This document shows positions 10,552 to 21,921 of a stretch of DNA of 64,000 nucleotides, in pieces (within the stretch, counting starts at the first letter, position 1; the number at the start of each line of letters is the position of its first letter). The translations under genes were made by a program, and so were the position numbers. Origin of the DNA: Neostapfia colusana (lineage: Eukaryota > Streptophyta > Magnoliopsida > Poales > Poaceae); assembly GCA_030760725.1 (NCBI GenBank), contig JASWHV010000012.1, positions 37,355,652 through 37,419,651 on the forward strand, written 5' to 3'. Under the pieces are notes generated by a model that did not search any database, was not told the origin of the DNA, and saw only the letters and a list, made by a program, of their open reading frames with translations.

Positions 10552-12917
10552 TGTTGGGGGGCCGCCCACCCCGCCAACAACGGGACTGGCACCTCTCGCC
10601 CGGGAATCGCAGTGGGTGGTGCCGTGCGATGCGGCACCCAACAGCATGCACGAAAAGACGGTAAGAACATATGGAACCATTTTATTACTCAAGATAACCT
10701 CTTTTACAACATATTTTACACATGCAGCTGAAATTAAAACTGGACAACTACTCACTCTCGACCCTAACTACGCCGAAGAGAAGTCGTTCAGCCCGTGAAT
10801 GCTTCCTACTAGCTTCACCAAAGAAAGGCAGCGGCTAGGTTTCCAATGAGTTGAACGAACCGTAAGGTTCGTCGTCTCACTGAACAACTCTCTTCGTAGC
10901 AGGCATCCTGCTACGTGCAAAAACAACTCTAAAGCAACCGTGAGCACTAAGGCTCAGAAAGTCTTAACCGTCAAACCTAAACATGTAACTCTACATGCAG
11001 GGGTAGTAAGACAAGAGGAACATGAATTTGCAAAATGAAGCTTGACTAAAATTGATCCTTATATTCAGATTCTTATAGCCTTCATTTTAGTGGTCCTCAC
11101 GCCTCACAACACCGGAAGTCCACAATCAAACAAGAAACGCTTATCCCGATGTTGCTAGCCTAAGGTGGAATAGAACTTTAGTTGGCACTATATCGAATTC
11201 AGTCAAGGTTCCAATACAATGATTAATCCATGAACAGCAAGTTAAGAGACTTAGTTCCTCTTATTACTACGTCACGGCACAGTGGGCAAGTATGCTCAAT
11301 CCTCTTTCACGAGCGACGGTGATTCGAATCAATAACAAACCGGAATACATGACACATACACCCGCCTCGAAAGATTCTCTCAAGAGCTCTTTCTTACGTT
11401 GTATGCAGCAACCTTTCACACGACACCCCGACATAGAAAAATGTTTCCCGCCGAGGAGGATGGTCCTCTACGCGGACACGTCAAACTTGCCCGCTAAAGG
11501 ATTTACACCTCCCGCCTTCTCAACGCCATTCCCACGTGAAGGATGAGTTTCTATATCATGGTCCATCGAGTTACATCGGTTTCATGGGTCCCATACCCCA
11601 CTATATATCCGGTAGCTCAATCTTGTCCAGTAGGGCCGCATACATACGGTCCTTAACCGACACGGACAGGGCTAAACCAAACCTCCACATTTGCCTTACC
11701 ATCCTAGCCCAGGCCCAATGTGGTCTCAACCATTGTCACACCCATCGCAGGTCGAGACATACTTGAGCGCTCCATCCTACAGGAACTCCCCATCCCCATC
11801 TCAGTTTCATGAGGGTGCTCTTATCATCAATCTCTCGCGAGTAACTCCATTACTCGATCTTTCTCGCGAGTAGCTTTTTACTACTCGACTTCTACCAAGC
11901 TAGCTACAACATTAGCCTAGCATCTACGACGAGGCAAAGCCTACACCATACCTTCTACTCAGGGATTTAATAGCCATACAAGTGTGTTTCAAGCATCCTA
12001 GACATAATGCAGCATATCAAGTCTAATGAAGTAAAGCAAAATTTACATACGGTACTTATATGAAAACCGGGGCTTGCCTTGCTCAACGGTTTTGTTAGAA
12101 TCTTGGAGTTAGTCTTCCTCCAGAGAATCTGCCCTACTCGTCACGAGAGGAAGATCCTCGTCTTGGACCTGATCTCTTTGTCGAGCGTCGACATCACGTG
12201 AGCTATTACGATGCAATGCATATATATTTCAAAAGCAATTTAGAAACTGTTTTCAGAACTGTTGTACAAGTTAACTCACACTTAAGAGGGATAAACAACA
12301 GCAAGGTTTCTGTTGATGGCTCTACAGCCTTAGAGAAAAAGAATGCTAGGTGAAAAGGAAGTACTAGTAATCACCATGTGATTAAGTCCAATATATGAAC
12401 TCTTAAACCTAAAAGATGGTAGCTCAAGTTCCAGAGGTCCAGTGAAGCTGAAAAATTAACCACAGCTTCTATGTACGGTATTTAGGCAGTGTGCAAAAAT
12501 TGAGCTCATGAAATAGCTCAAGGTGACCAACAATTCCTTATGTGGTTTTCCCAAATATGCCTTTACCCCCTAGATATTAAGCTTTGACTTTTTGTGAAGT
12601 ACAAAATGTCCTGAGTCCATAGGAATTGGTTTTACCATTTTTGGAGTTTCCTACATGGAGCTATGGATTTTACAAACTTGGGTAAAAGTCTGAAAATGTC
12701 TCTGTTCAGTTTTCCCATTTTTCAGAGACATAGAGGATTGACACTACATTTGGCCAATCAATTGAGGTCCAATGCCTCTGAAGTTTTACTGGAGTTCAAG
12801 GATTTTTGGAAGAATGTCCTGCCCAAATTTGGGAATTTTCCAATAAATAGAACTCCTGTAATAATTCCTACAAGATTTACTTTAAATGAATTAGTGAGCC
12901 AAATCCAGGGATTTTCA
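10552..12917 (-). mobile_element. LTR G, partial, minus strand
   Basis: Its right-hand terminus in LTR sense is CCCCCAACA at 10552, and it aligns with the LTR of E (for example 10552-10604 against 2756-2808, both followed by cgcccgggaatcgca). The other end is missing because element A is inserted at 12917/12918. It abuts the LTR of E with no spacer. It holds two hairpins of the conserved LTR type (11838-11856 and 11867-11887). No primer-binding site or coding region is visible. Confidence 0.75.
11838..11887 (-). promoter_or_regulatory. two tandem LTR hairpins in G
   Basis: First: arms CGAGTAA and TTACTCG with a 5-base loop (11838-11856). Second: arms CGAGTAG and CTACTCG with a 7-base loop (11867-11887). 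The first differs from the second by a G-C to A-T change on both sides of the stem, which keeps the pairing. Confidence 0.45.
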
Positions 12918-13200
12918 TGTAAAAGCCCAAGAACGTGACTTGCGAAAAAAAATGTTCATCACCTCACAACACCACAGCTCATGTGGTGGATATCTCATGA
13001 ACAATTGTGAAGAGCATGTAAACACCATCAAAAGGGTGATTAGATGGGAAAGCCCTAACTTCAAAAAGTAGGACTCATAAACATAAACATGAAAGGTTGA
13101 GCTCACCGCTAGACCTTAAATATTCTTGGGAAGGCTCAGGCCAAGTTTCATGCAAATCCAAGACTTTTTGAGACATTTTTGGAGACATTTGAAAAGGGGC

Positions 13201-13224
13201 CAATTTGAATGCAAATTCAAATTG
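13201..13224. repeat. perfect 10-bp inverted repeat in U3
   Basis: Arms CAATTTGAAT and ATTCAAATTG around a 4-base spacer. The same structure, with few changes, recurs near the start of the other family-1 LTRs (for example about 23560, 29839, 37398, 47700). Confidence 0.6.
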
Positions 13225-15594
13225 CAGCCACTTTCATCACTTAAATTCAAAAGTTGACTTCATATTCAAACTCAGCACATTTTTCTGAGTTAGTCCACCA
13301 ATTTTCATCCCCATTGGACTTCATCTTGTCGGGAGCCAAATTTGCAATAACTCAAACTGAATTTGAATTTCAAATTCAAATGGGCAGCAAATTTAGCCAA
13401 ACCAATTTCAGTTGAAGAATTCAAATTCAAACCATAACTTCATGGCTAAGTCTTTCATTCAATTGTGAGTAGCTGGGATCTTTCCAGTGAAAACAGAAAT
13501 GAAAAAGAAAAAAAGAAGAATTAGAGGGGAGGGACCCAATTGTCAGTAGCCTCCACACAGAAGTATTCTCGGCTTGATCTTTCACTCAACCGAAGAGTGT
13601 GCGCGCGCCAGCTCTTCAGCGCCGGCGCCAACCTCCTCTCCTCTGTGCCACCTCCTGCTCGGGGGCTGAGGACGCGGGTGCAACGATCGGTTAACACACC
13701 AGTCCACGTGAATCCTCCCTCATCCTCTCCATTCTGCCCCCCACACAACCGAAACAAAACACCTCGCCGTCCGCTCTCCTCGGGTCCTCGGTGAGCCGCC
13801 GATCTAAGCGCTCTCGAGACCGACGATCAACAGCATCTAGACGCGCCGGAGGCTGCTCGAACTCACGGTGAAAACCCTACCTCTTTTCATGCCCTGTCAG
13901 GAGAGAATTTCCATGTTTATTCCTCGGTGTTAAAAGAACCGAGCTAGCTAAGAATTCAAAATTCGTGGTGATCGGTCCACCACCGTGTGAACCAAGCTAA
14001 ACACATGTTCTACACTTCCCCACGGCCATCTAGGATCAAAGACCACTAGAAACTGTTGAGTTTTGGCGCTGCTATTCGAGTTTTTCGAGTATCCGCCATT
14101 TTAGCCCTAGGTCGATGGTGAAGTCCTAGCTCCAGCCATTTCCATGCCAAACCGAGTTCATTTTCGTGCAAAGCATGCCACAGAGGAACTGTAGGAGCAA
14201 ACCGTTCCAAAAATAGTGGTCTGAGTAGCTCGGGCGACATCGCTGGAGTGGGGATCGCCGCTGTCACCGTCGCAAGCGTGGTTCCGGGCATCGCCGAGCT
14301 TCGGTGAGTGCACCAACGTGTTCCCCCGAGCAAAGTTTGGCACAGGCAGTGAAATCCGTCGAAGGTCGTGCGGTGAAATGGCCGGCGGCGAGTTTTCCGG
14401 CGAAGCGCCACCGCAGGGGTCGCGGGCTGTCGCGAGGTAGACGAAGGGGGGCCGAGTCCACCGGTCGGTCCCTGTTTCCAGCGGGGATCCGCTTTGCAGC
14501 TAGGATCTGGTGCGACAGCGCGGGTAAAACCCCATGGGCTGTGGTGTGGCCGCGATCTCAGTGGGCCGGTGGAAAGAGTGGGGCCCACAACCCGAGTTTA
14601 AACATTTCTGGGATTTTCCAGTTTTGGTTCAAACTTCAACTAGCTATAACTTTTTCTAGGAAGCTCCATATTTAGTGAGCTAAATTTTACTGAATTCAGA
14701 TTTTTGAGTACTTTCCAGAAAAACAAATTTCAGCTCATGAAAATTAATAGTTTCCAGATTTAATTCCCTAAAATTTAAACTGTTTGGAATTCTTCTGGAG
14801 AATTATTTTATGAAAAGTTCTGAAATTTGGCTGGGAGGTTCATGGGAAATACTTGAGTCACAGGAAAAATTTCAGACTCATCCGAGTTCATTTACTCCCA
14901 CTAATGGGGTGATTAAATCAACTGCCCTGACAAAATAGAAAAATGTACAGAAACATTTTGCAGATTTTCTAAAATCTTAATGAGGGCATAACTTCTTATA
15001 GGAGCCTTCAAATGACATGAAACCAATTCCATTAGAACAATCTCAAACTCTAGTTTCCAGAAAGTAATGGGTGGAGCCATGAAAATCCCTGGAATTCCTT
15101 AGAGGCTCTACTAATGACCAAATAGGTTTTTATTTGTACAGAGCTCAAATGAACTTTGTTTCAAATGAAACATGGTAAAGTCTCTTGTTAAGACCCTACC
15201 AAGCCACCATAAAAATTTCAGAGCCAAAGGGAAGGGCTAGCTAGGGTTATGGTCTTTACATATTCAATTTAACACATTGCATGTAAATTGACATATAGCA
15301 TATTGCTTACGTGTAGTCGCTGAAGGCGAGGAAGCTCCGGAAGTGCTCAACCTTCTTCTTCCGGATGAAGCCCAAACCACTGACCAGCAGCAACAAGACA
15401 AGCCCCGGTTTGCATTAACCTATTTTACAAAGTTTTGCTTTATGTATAAGTGCTGTGTGGTACGTATGCGCATTAGGTGTAGGATGGATGAAACCCAAGT
15501 GCATAACCAGATTTTTCCTACAAGAGTGAGGGTAGTGTCTAAGTACTCGAGTAGACAGGCTATGCTTAATGAATCATAGAACTTCGGTACAAGT

Positions 15595-15620
15595 CGAGTA
15601 GTTGGAATCTACTCGCGAGT
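15595..15620 (+). promoter_or_regulatory. conserved LTR hairpin and ACTCGCGAGT palindrome, element A
   Basis: Stem CGAGTAG (15595-15601), loop TTGGAAT, stem CTACTCG (15609-15615), overlapping the perfect palindrome ACTCGCGAGT (15611-15620). Equivalent sites: B 32115-32135 and 58645-58665, C 39671-39691 and 49972-49992 (last pair broken), H 26506-26526. Confidence 0.5.
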
Positions 15621-16400
15621 TTAGGCTTCGGGACACACGGGATTGGTTCGAGTGATGTGAGATCACTTTGGTAAGAAAATGAGACTAGGCAGGGGCTAGG
15701 GCGCAGCAAGAGGAAGTCTTGTGGGCGCAGCCCTGTCCATGTCAATTGATGACCGATCCGTGTGCAGCAAAAGGCATATCGGATATATTGGCCCTGATAA
15801 ACCGATGTAACCTATACCTCCTGGCGTCGAGGCATAACGCACCGATTTATAGGTGTAGGTTGAGGGCAGTAAGGTGGAAATCCGCTAACGGGCATAGAGA
15901 GATGCTCCGTGTAGGGAACCTCCTGTCCGTTTGGGTGCGACCGGTTCAACGTTTGGGCAGTTTGGTGAAAGGTTGTCCCATACGACATCGAGTGAGCGTG
16001 CTGTGCAGCTCCACGGGTGGGCGTACGTGACGTGCTATTCTGGTATCCTTGCAGGTGTATATCGAGTCGATTCACCGTCCCTCACGGTGATGAGTACCGC
16101 TTGTTCACTGCGTCGTGACGTAGATAAATTATGTAATGTTATGATTCAATTCTGCTGTTATGTATAATTGTATTGCTACATATGTGCCACCAAATATTGC
16201 TTACTAAATTTCAAATTCATGAACTGTTAACTTGTGGCTAAAAAGATGAAATAAGGATGAACTTGTAGGCGTGTCCGTGTGCTGTAAATTACCATCCCAT
16301 GTTCGTTGTAAACTGCATATAGAGTTTCATGTGTAGGTGAGTCGGTTAAGTCTTGTTGAGTCATCGTGCTCACGGTTGCTGCTATAAGTGTTTTTCAGGT

Positions 16401-16496
16401 GAGGAGTATCCCACGGACTCGGGGTACGAGTCCACCGGCGAGGGCTACCCTCCGTCAGGGACCACGGCTGAGTGGGAGCCGTACACGCCGCGCTGA
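16401..16496 (+). other. candidate LTR short open frame, element A
   Basis: Follows an acceptor-like gtgtttttcag|gt; 31 codons then TGA. It reads EEYPTDSGYESTGEGYPP and ends AEWEPYTPR. The frame is kept without indels in seven family-1 LTR copies in this window. Whether it is translated cannot be told from DNA. Confidence 0.4.
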
Positions 16497-16761
16497 GCTG
16501 AGGAGTGTAGTTAGTGTGGGTTACCCCTATGGCTGGGCAACCAACTTTTGCTAGATAGATGGGCGTGAGTTGTATAAACTTAGCTTCTGCCATTGTAATT
16601 TCCATACTTAGTTTGTAACTGAAGTCTTGTACTACTTTGTACAATTCAGTTGGATTTCTATGTAATACAATGTTGTTCTTATGATGTGTGCTGTTGGGTG
16701 TCACATCGTGCGGCACCACCCTCTGCGATCATAGATGAGCGGATTCCGGTCCGCCACAGGC

Positions 16762-16774
16762 TGGTATCAGAGCC
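16762..16774 (+). other. primer-binding site of element A
   Basis: TGGTATCAGAGCC, three bases after the 5' LTR, complementary to initiator methionine tRNA. Confidence 0.9.
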
Positions 16775-18694
16775 GCATTGGGGATAGCACACTAACTAAG
16801 GACTGTATTACGGGAAAACTTAGGTTTACGGTGAGGATTCGCTAGTTTGCCAAGTAAGGACTATATTAACATAGTTACTTAAAGTGGCAAGACTAACATA
16901 TGTAATGACGCACCTACGCTCAGGTAAGAATGGTAAGGAATGCCACCGAAAGCGGTTCAATTTCGGTTAGCTCCTCTGATGAGGAATGTGGTTTAGGAAT
17001 AGGTCTCACAGCTTGGTGTGAGACATTAATATGAAACTCTTGGACTCTTCATGTTCCTGAGTTCATATGAAACGCTGATCCCTAGAGTGCATTAGGCAAG
17101 CAAGTGGAGACCCCATCGTGTGGTCAGTAACGCGATAGTGTGTTCGTCTGGAAATAGTCCAGGAGGACATACGCAGTGCTTGCCATCGGCGTGCCCTGCA
17201 GGGCAGTAGGTGGTATCTGTTGGGGTGATAAAATTCCCAACCCTGACGACCCGTTCGCGCTCTACTCGGGTTTCCCGTCATGTGGTGTGAAAACACGATC
17301 ACGTACCTTGAGACGTGGCTTAACTCAAGGACGGCCGTATGGCGATGATACTGCATTTGTATTTACTTTCAATTATGGACCTGCCTGAAATGAGTGCATC
17401 ATTATTTCGTGTTCTTCTGCAGGTACTAACCACATATGTATTCCACGTAGTATACGTGTGCGAGAGACCGATTAGTGCCACAATTGACACGTATATGCCG
17501 GTATAATCCGGTTAGGATTTTCTTTTTGTGAGGAATGTAGTACCGACATATAATAGGCATTTGCATGAAATATAATGATAACAAGGAACTAAAATAACCA
17601 TGTTTAAATATTAGGACTCGGGTTGGGTAGAAAATTCATTAGTTGAACAGTTTAGTTCAAAGGGATTGAAAAACAGAGTGCTCTGTTTTGGCATCAAATC
17701 TGCTGAACTTTAACAGAGCATAACTCACATATTATTTAGCCAATGGAGGTGTGGGATATAGTTCTGAAAAGGTGTTTAAGTACTCTACAACTTTGTTGTA
17801 GACTTCCAGCGCTGAATCACACCTTAATCTGGCTGAAATTCCAGATGATTGTAAACTGTCCAGAACCAGGACAGATTTAAAATACTATCTGGTCTGTTCT
17901 GTTTTTCAAGCATAACTTCCTGTACGAAAATCTAAAATTATTACATGATACATATCTGTAAAGGGTAGGAGATGTGTTACATCTGTGTAATTCAAAGTTT
18001 CTGCAATTGCAGCACGGAATTCAGTTGAAATTAGAGTTGAAAACAGCAACTTCCAAAGGAGGTGCTTTTGAAATTCTTCCAGAAATTCTGTTGACTTTGA
18101 ATTATCATAACTTTTTAACCATAGCTGATATGAGGGCAAATAAATACTTGTTGGAAAGATACTGAAGTTAACTTTAACTTTGGTAATCAACTTGAGTTAT
18201 GAAAATGCTCAGCACCAGATTAAAATCTGGAATATGTAGAAACTGGTCATTCTGGCAGAGGGATGGCAGTTGAAGTCATTTGAGAGATTGTTGTACCCTA
18301 GGGGGTTTAAGTACTTCCAAATGAGGTAGAACATACTCATGAGTGGTTATCTTCAACTAGTGAAAGATTTGAGTAGGCTTCTTACTCAAGTTTCTTTTGA
18401 TAGAGACCATGTTTGTGTCGTATTGAAGATAAAAGGGTAGTATACGTGATGACAAAGTGATATTAACGTCTTGTAGTGACCAAACCTAGTTGTGATGAAC
18501 TTCCAAAGAGGAAGTCCGTCAATTTGGATTGAACTAGCGTGTATTTGGTATAGTAAGCGTAGCTTGTGCAAAGTTATTACATTATCTGTATACGAGATGT
18601 GTCGCATGTTTTACTGTCATTATGTTTTACGCTTATTTTATTGGACTGCATGAAGTATGTTGCGGAACTGATCTTTATTGTGGTATGGTTGCAG
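16775..18694 (+). other. 5' leader of element A with possible intron
   Basis: About 1.9 kb without a convincing gene; it aligns with leaders of B, C and E. A donor-like CAG|GTAAGA at 16921-16929 and an acceptor ggttgcag ending at 18694, directly before the gag ATG, would give an intron of 16924-18694. A perfect inverted repeat (AAAACAGAG, 2-base spacer, CTCTGTTTT) lies at 17670-17689. Confidence 0.45.
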
Positions 18695-19920
18695 ATGGTT
18701 CACACTCAGGCCACGCATGAGGTCGGTGGCTCTAGCCAGCACGGGGGTGATGACTCCCAGCCATCTGCCTACGACAGCACCCCGCAGCAACAACCATCAC
18801 TGCCGCCTCCGTTTACACTAGCGGATGTGATCGCGACCCTGGTGGGTAATCGTGAGGAGCAGACCGATCTGCTCCACACGATTGTGCAAAATACATCCCA
18901 GGCGGGGGGCGTCAAGAGAGGGGGCCTCATGAACCCCATGTTGTGACGTACTCGGACTTCATGAGTACGCACCCTCTGGTGTTCAGTGAAGCAGCAGAAC
19001 CCTTGGAGGCCGACAACTGGCTGCGGACGATCGAGTCTAAGTTTGGGCTGCTCCAATGCACGGAGCGGAAAAAGACTCTCTTCACGGTGCAGCAGCTTCA
19101 CGATGCCGCTGGTGCGTGATGGGCGAACTATGTCGCCTCACTGCCGGCTGGCTATGCTGTGGAGTGGGAAGAATTCTGGGAGGCGTTCCGCGCCTACCAT
19201 ATACCTCCCGGGAAAATGAAGCGGAAGTTCCAAGAGTTTTTGGAACTGAAGCGGGACGGGAGGAGTGCCCACGCCTACTCCTGTGCCTTCAATTATCTGG
19301 CGCAGTATGCTTCAGATTATGTCTCTATCGAGGAGAAGAAGCGAGAGCACTTCTATCTGGGATTAAATCCCAAGATGAAGACACATCTCGTCCAATGCAA
19401 TCGTGGCACATTCAACGATATCGTCAATGCCGCAATCATGCAAGAAGACGCTCAGCGTGAATGGCCGGCTGAGCAGCGAAAGCGCAGCATTCCACCCAGC
19501 AGTAGGGCTGGAGCTCCTCAAAAATACTGCATGGTGTATCGGACACCATCCAGTCAGCAGTGGCATCCACCGGCGCGACCTCAGCAGTTCGGGGGTCGTT
19601 CTTTCCAGCCACCTCCGTTCTGACCACTGGTGCCACCACCGTAACCGCAACAGCAGCAGAAGATGGTGCCCCGGGCGTTTCCACTGCCACAACGCGCCCC
19701 GGGTTTCCGTCCGCCGATCAGCGGAGGACTGCCTCGCTACACTTGCTTTACGTGTGGCCAGGCGGGCCATTTCTCGAAGGACTGTCCCTAGGGGCAGCAT
19801 AGCAGCGGGCAGGCCCAGTATCAGGGCGGTGCTCGAGGCCGACCTGCGGTCAAGAAGGTTGGTCAGTGGACTGGGGGCGTTCGCAACCTCGACAATGAGG
19901 ACGCCCCGAAGGGAGAAAAC
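18695..19920 (+). pseudogene. gag: gag of element A, broken
   Basis: Gag is the structural protein that would form the virus-like particle and bind element RNA. The start MVHTQATHEVGGSS at 18695 is in a different frame from the core, with the shift near 18905. The core (from about 18950) shows the plant gypsy capsid-type region WANYVASLPAG ... AFRAYHIPPGKMKRKF ... LAQYASDYVS and a CCHC zinc knuckle C-x2-C-x4-H-x4-C at 19744-19785. In-frame stops lie at 19117-19119, 19621-19623, 19642-19644 and 19789-19791. Compared with the gag of C it is full length but clearly dead. Several stops can be explained by C-to-T or G-to-A changes typical of methylated repeats (inference). Confidence 0.85.
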
Positions 19921-21204
19921 GTGCTGGCGGGTACGTTCACTCTCAACGATCAAGCAATCATCATATTATTTGATTCTAGTGCAGCCGACAACTTCATAAG
20001 TGCATCATATGTGGTTAAGCATCAACTGGAAGCCTTTCCAACCGAGTGCTCTTATATGATCTGCTCACCGGGAGGAAGGATTTCAGCAACTATGATGATT
20101 CCGAAAGCACCACTGCGCTTAGGTGGGAAGATATATCCCACCACTATGATTATTCTTGAGGGGCAGAAGATTGATGCAATCTTAGGGATGACATGGTTAA
20201 GTTACCATGACGCTGTCCTAGAAACCTTATCACGGACGGTGCACCTCAACTCCCCACTACACCGTCCGCAGTCCCTCATACTAGACCATCCAGTCCGGGA
20301 AGTTTCAGCCGCCTATACTACTGAAGCTTCGAAGCTAGAGGACATCCCTGTAGTCCGAGAGTATCCCGACGTGTTCCCGGATGATCTTCCAGGCATGCCA
20401 TCTGAGCGGGATGTAGAGTTCAAGATTGAGCTGGCACTCGGGACTACTTCTATCTCACGGAGGTCATATAAAATGGCTCCAAACGAGCTGGCTGAATTGA
20501 AAGAACAGCTCAATGATCTGTTGAGCAAAGGTTTCATTAGACCGAGTTCCTCACCTTGGGGATGCTCGGCGGTGTTTGTCAAGAAGAAGGATGAAATATT
20601 GAGGCTGTGTGTGGATTATCGGCCGCTCAATGCCGTCACCATTAAGAACAAGTATCCACTGCCCCGCATTAACATCCTGTTTGATCAACTTGTGGGTGCA
20701 AGTGTGTTCTCCAAGATGGACCTTCGCTCCGGGTATTATCAAATAAAAATCCAGGCGGAGGATATCCGGAAGACGGCATCCTCGACGAGATATGGACTAT
20801 ACGAATATCTAGTCACGTCTTTTGGTCTCACCAATGCTCCGGCACATTTCATGTATCTCATGAACTCGGTGTTCATGCTAGAGCTGGACAAGTTCATTGT
20901 GGTGTTCATTGATGATATCTTGGTTTACTCCAAGACAGAAGCAGAACACGCCGAACACTTGAGAATCGTTCTATAACGATTGTGGGACGATAAGCTCTAT
21001 GCCAAGTTCAGAAAATGTGAGTTTTGGATCAGCCAAGTGCTATTTTTGGGACATATCATCTCAGCAGAAGGCATTGCGGTTGACCCAAGCAAAATTGGAC
21101 AAGTGCTGAAATGGAAAGCCCCTACTTCTGTCCATGAAGTCAGGAGCTTCCTCGGTTTAGCAGGATATTACCGGAGATTCATTCCAAGCTTGCTAAGCCG
21201 ATGA
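19921..21204 (+). pseudogene. pol: protease and reverse transcriptase of element A, broken
   Basis: The frame continues from gag. The protease active site reads FDSS at 19969-19980 instead of the Asp-Ser/Thr-Gly expected in aspartic proteases (C keeps FDSG), so it is probably inactive. The reverse transcriptase follows: LSKGFIRPSSSPWG, VDYRPLNAVTIKNKYPLP, FSKMDLRSGYYQIKI, SFGLTNAPAHF and the catalytic FIDD box with Asp-Asp at 20911-20916. A TAA at 20974-20976 interrupts the frame, which resumes to 21204. Near 21189 a 10-bp deletion between two CCAAGCTT repeats (both present in B) shifts the frame out of the RT connection region. Confidence 0.85.
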
Positions 21205-21212
21205 CATAATTA

Positions 21213-21755
21213 TTGAAGAAGGGAACAAAATATGTTTGGAACGTGGGATGTGAAGGAGTGTTCCAAGCATTGGTGAAGCATCTCACAACAGCCCCGGTCT
21301 TAGCTCAACCGGATACGACCAAGCCCTTCGACGTGTATTGTAATCCGTCCAGCATCGGGCTCGGCTGCGTGTTGATGCAAGAAGGACGTGAGGTCGCATA
21401 TGGCTCACGTCAGCTTCCAAACCATGAGCAGCACTATCCGACTCACGATCTTGAGCTTGCTGCTGTGGTTTTGCCGCTGAAAATGTGGAGGCACTATCTC
21501 CTGGGGAATTTGGTGCTTCTCTACACCGACCACAAGAGCTTGAAGTATATTTTCACCCTTAAAGAGCTGAATATGAGGCAAAGGAGGTGGTTAGAACTAA
21601 TCAAAGATTATGAGATTGAGATTCATTACCACCCCGGCAAGGCGAATGTGGTTGCCGACACGCTGAGTCGGAAATCACATATCCATAACCTCACCATTAC
21701 ACCGGTGGAGGAGGAAGAGACGAGTTTATACTTGGTTCCTTGTGGATCACTCTAA
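21213..21755 (+). pseudogene. pol: RNase H region of element A, broken
   Basis: RNase H would remove RNA from the RNA-DNA hybrid during reverse transcription. Recognised from PFDVYCNPSSIGLGCVL, YGSRQLPNHEQHY, THDLELAAVV, LLYTDHKSLKYIF and RRWLELIKDYEIEIHYHPGKANVVAD. The first catalytic Asp of the family (YCDAS in B) is Asn here (21342-21344). The frame starts after the 10-bp deletion and ends at a stop near 21755 where B and C still code. Two further single-base losses near 21835 and 21885 separate it from the integrase. Confidence 0.8.
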
Positions 21756-21921
21756 AACCTTGCCCTCATCCCTACCATTAGGGAGGAGATCATTGCAGCT
21801 CAGGAAGTGGACAAGGGTATGGCACATCTCCAGAGAGGATAGACAATGGGGATATCAAATGTTTCCGGGAAGATGATGAGGGACACTGTGGTTTAATGAC
21901 CGCATAGTCGTACCCCAGAAT

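Larger units (their letters stand above)
12918..16758 (+). repeat. 5' LTR of element A
   Basis: Termini are TGTAAAAGCCC and GGTCCGCCACA, length 3841 bp. It includes a U3 inverted repeat at 13201-13224, a GC-rich block at about 13560-14530, the hairpin at 15595-15615 and the short open frame at 16401-16496. No TATA box is obvious to me. Confidence 0.85.

Noticed and set aside
16762..16774. tRNA gene remnant
   Set aside because: Only the 13-base primer-binding site matches a tRNA end; no cloverleaf around it.
19363..19999. Long frames antisense and in other phases over gag of A and C (up to 203 codons)
   Set aside because: Shadows of the gag frame; capsid and zinc-knuckle motifs are in the gag frame only.
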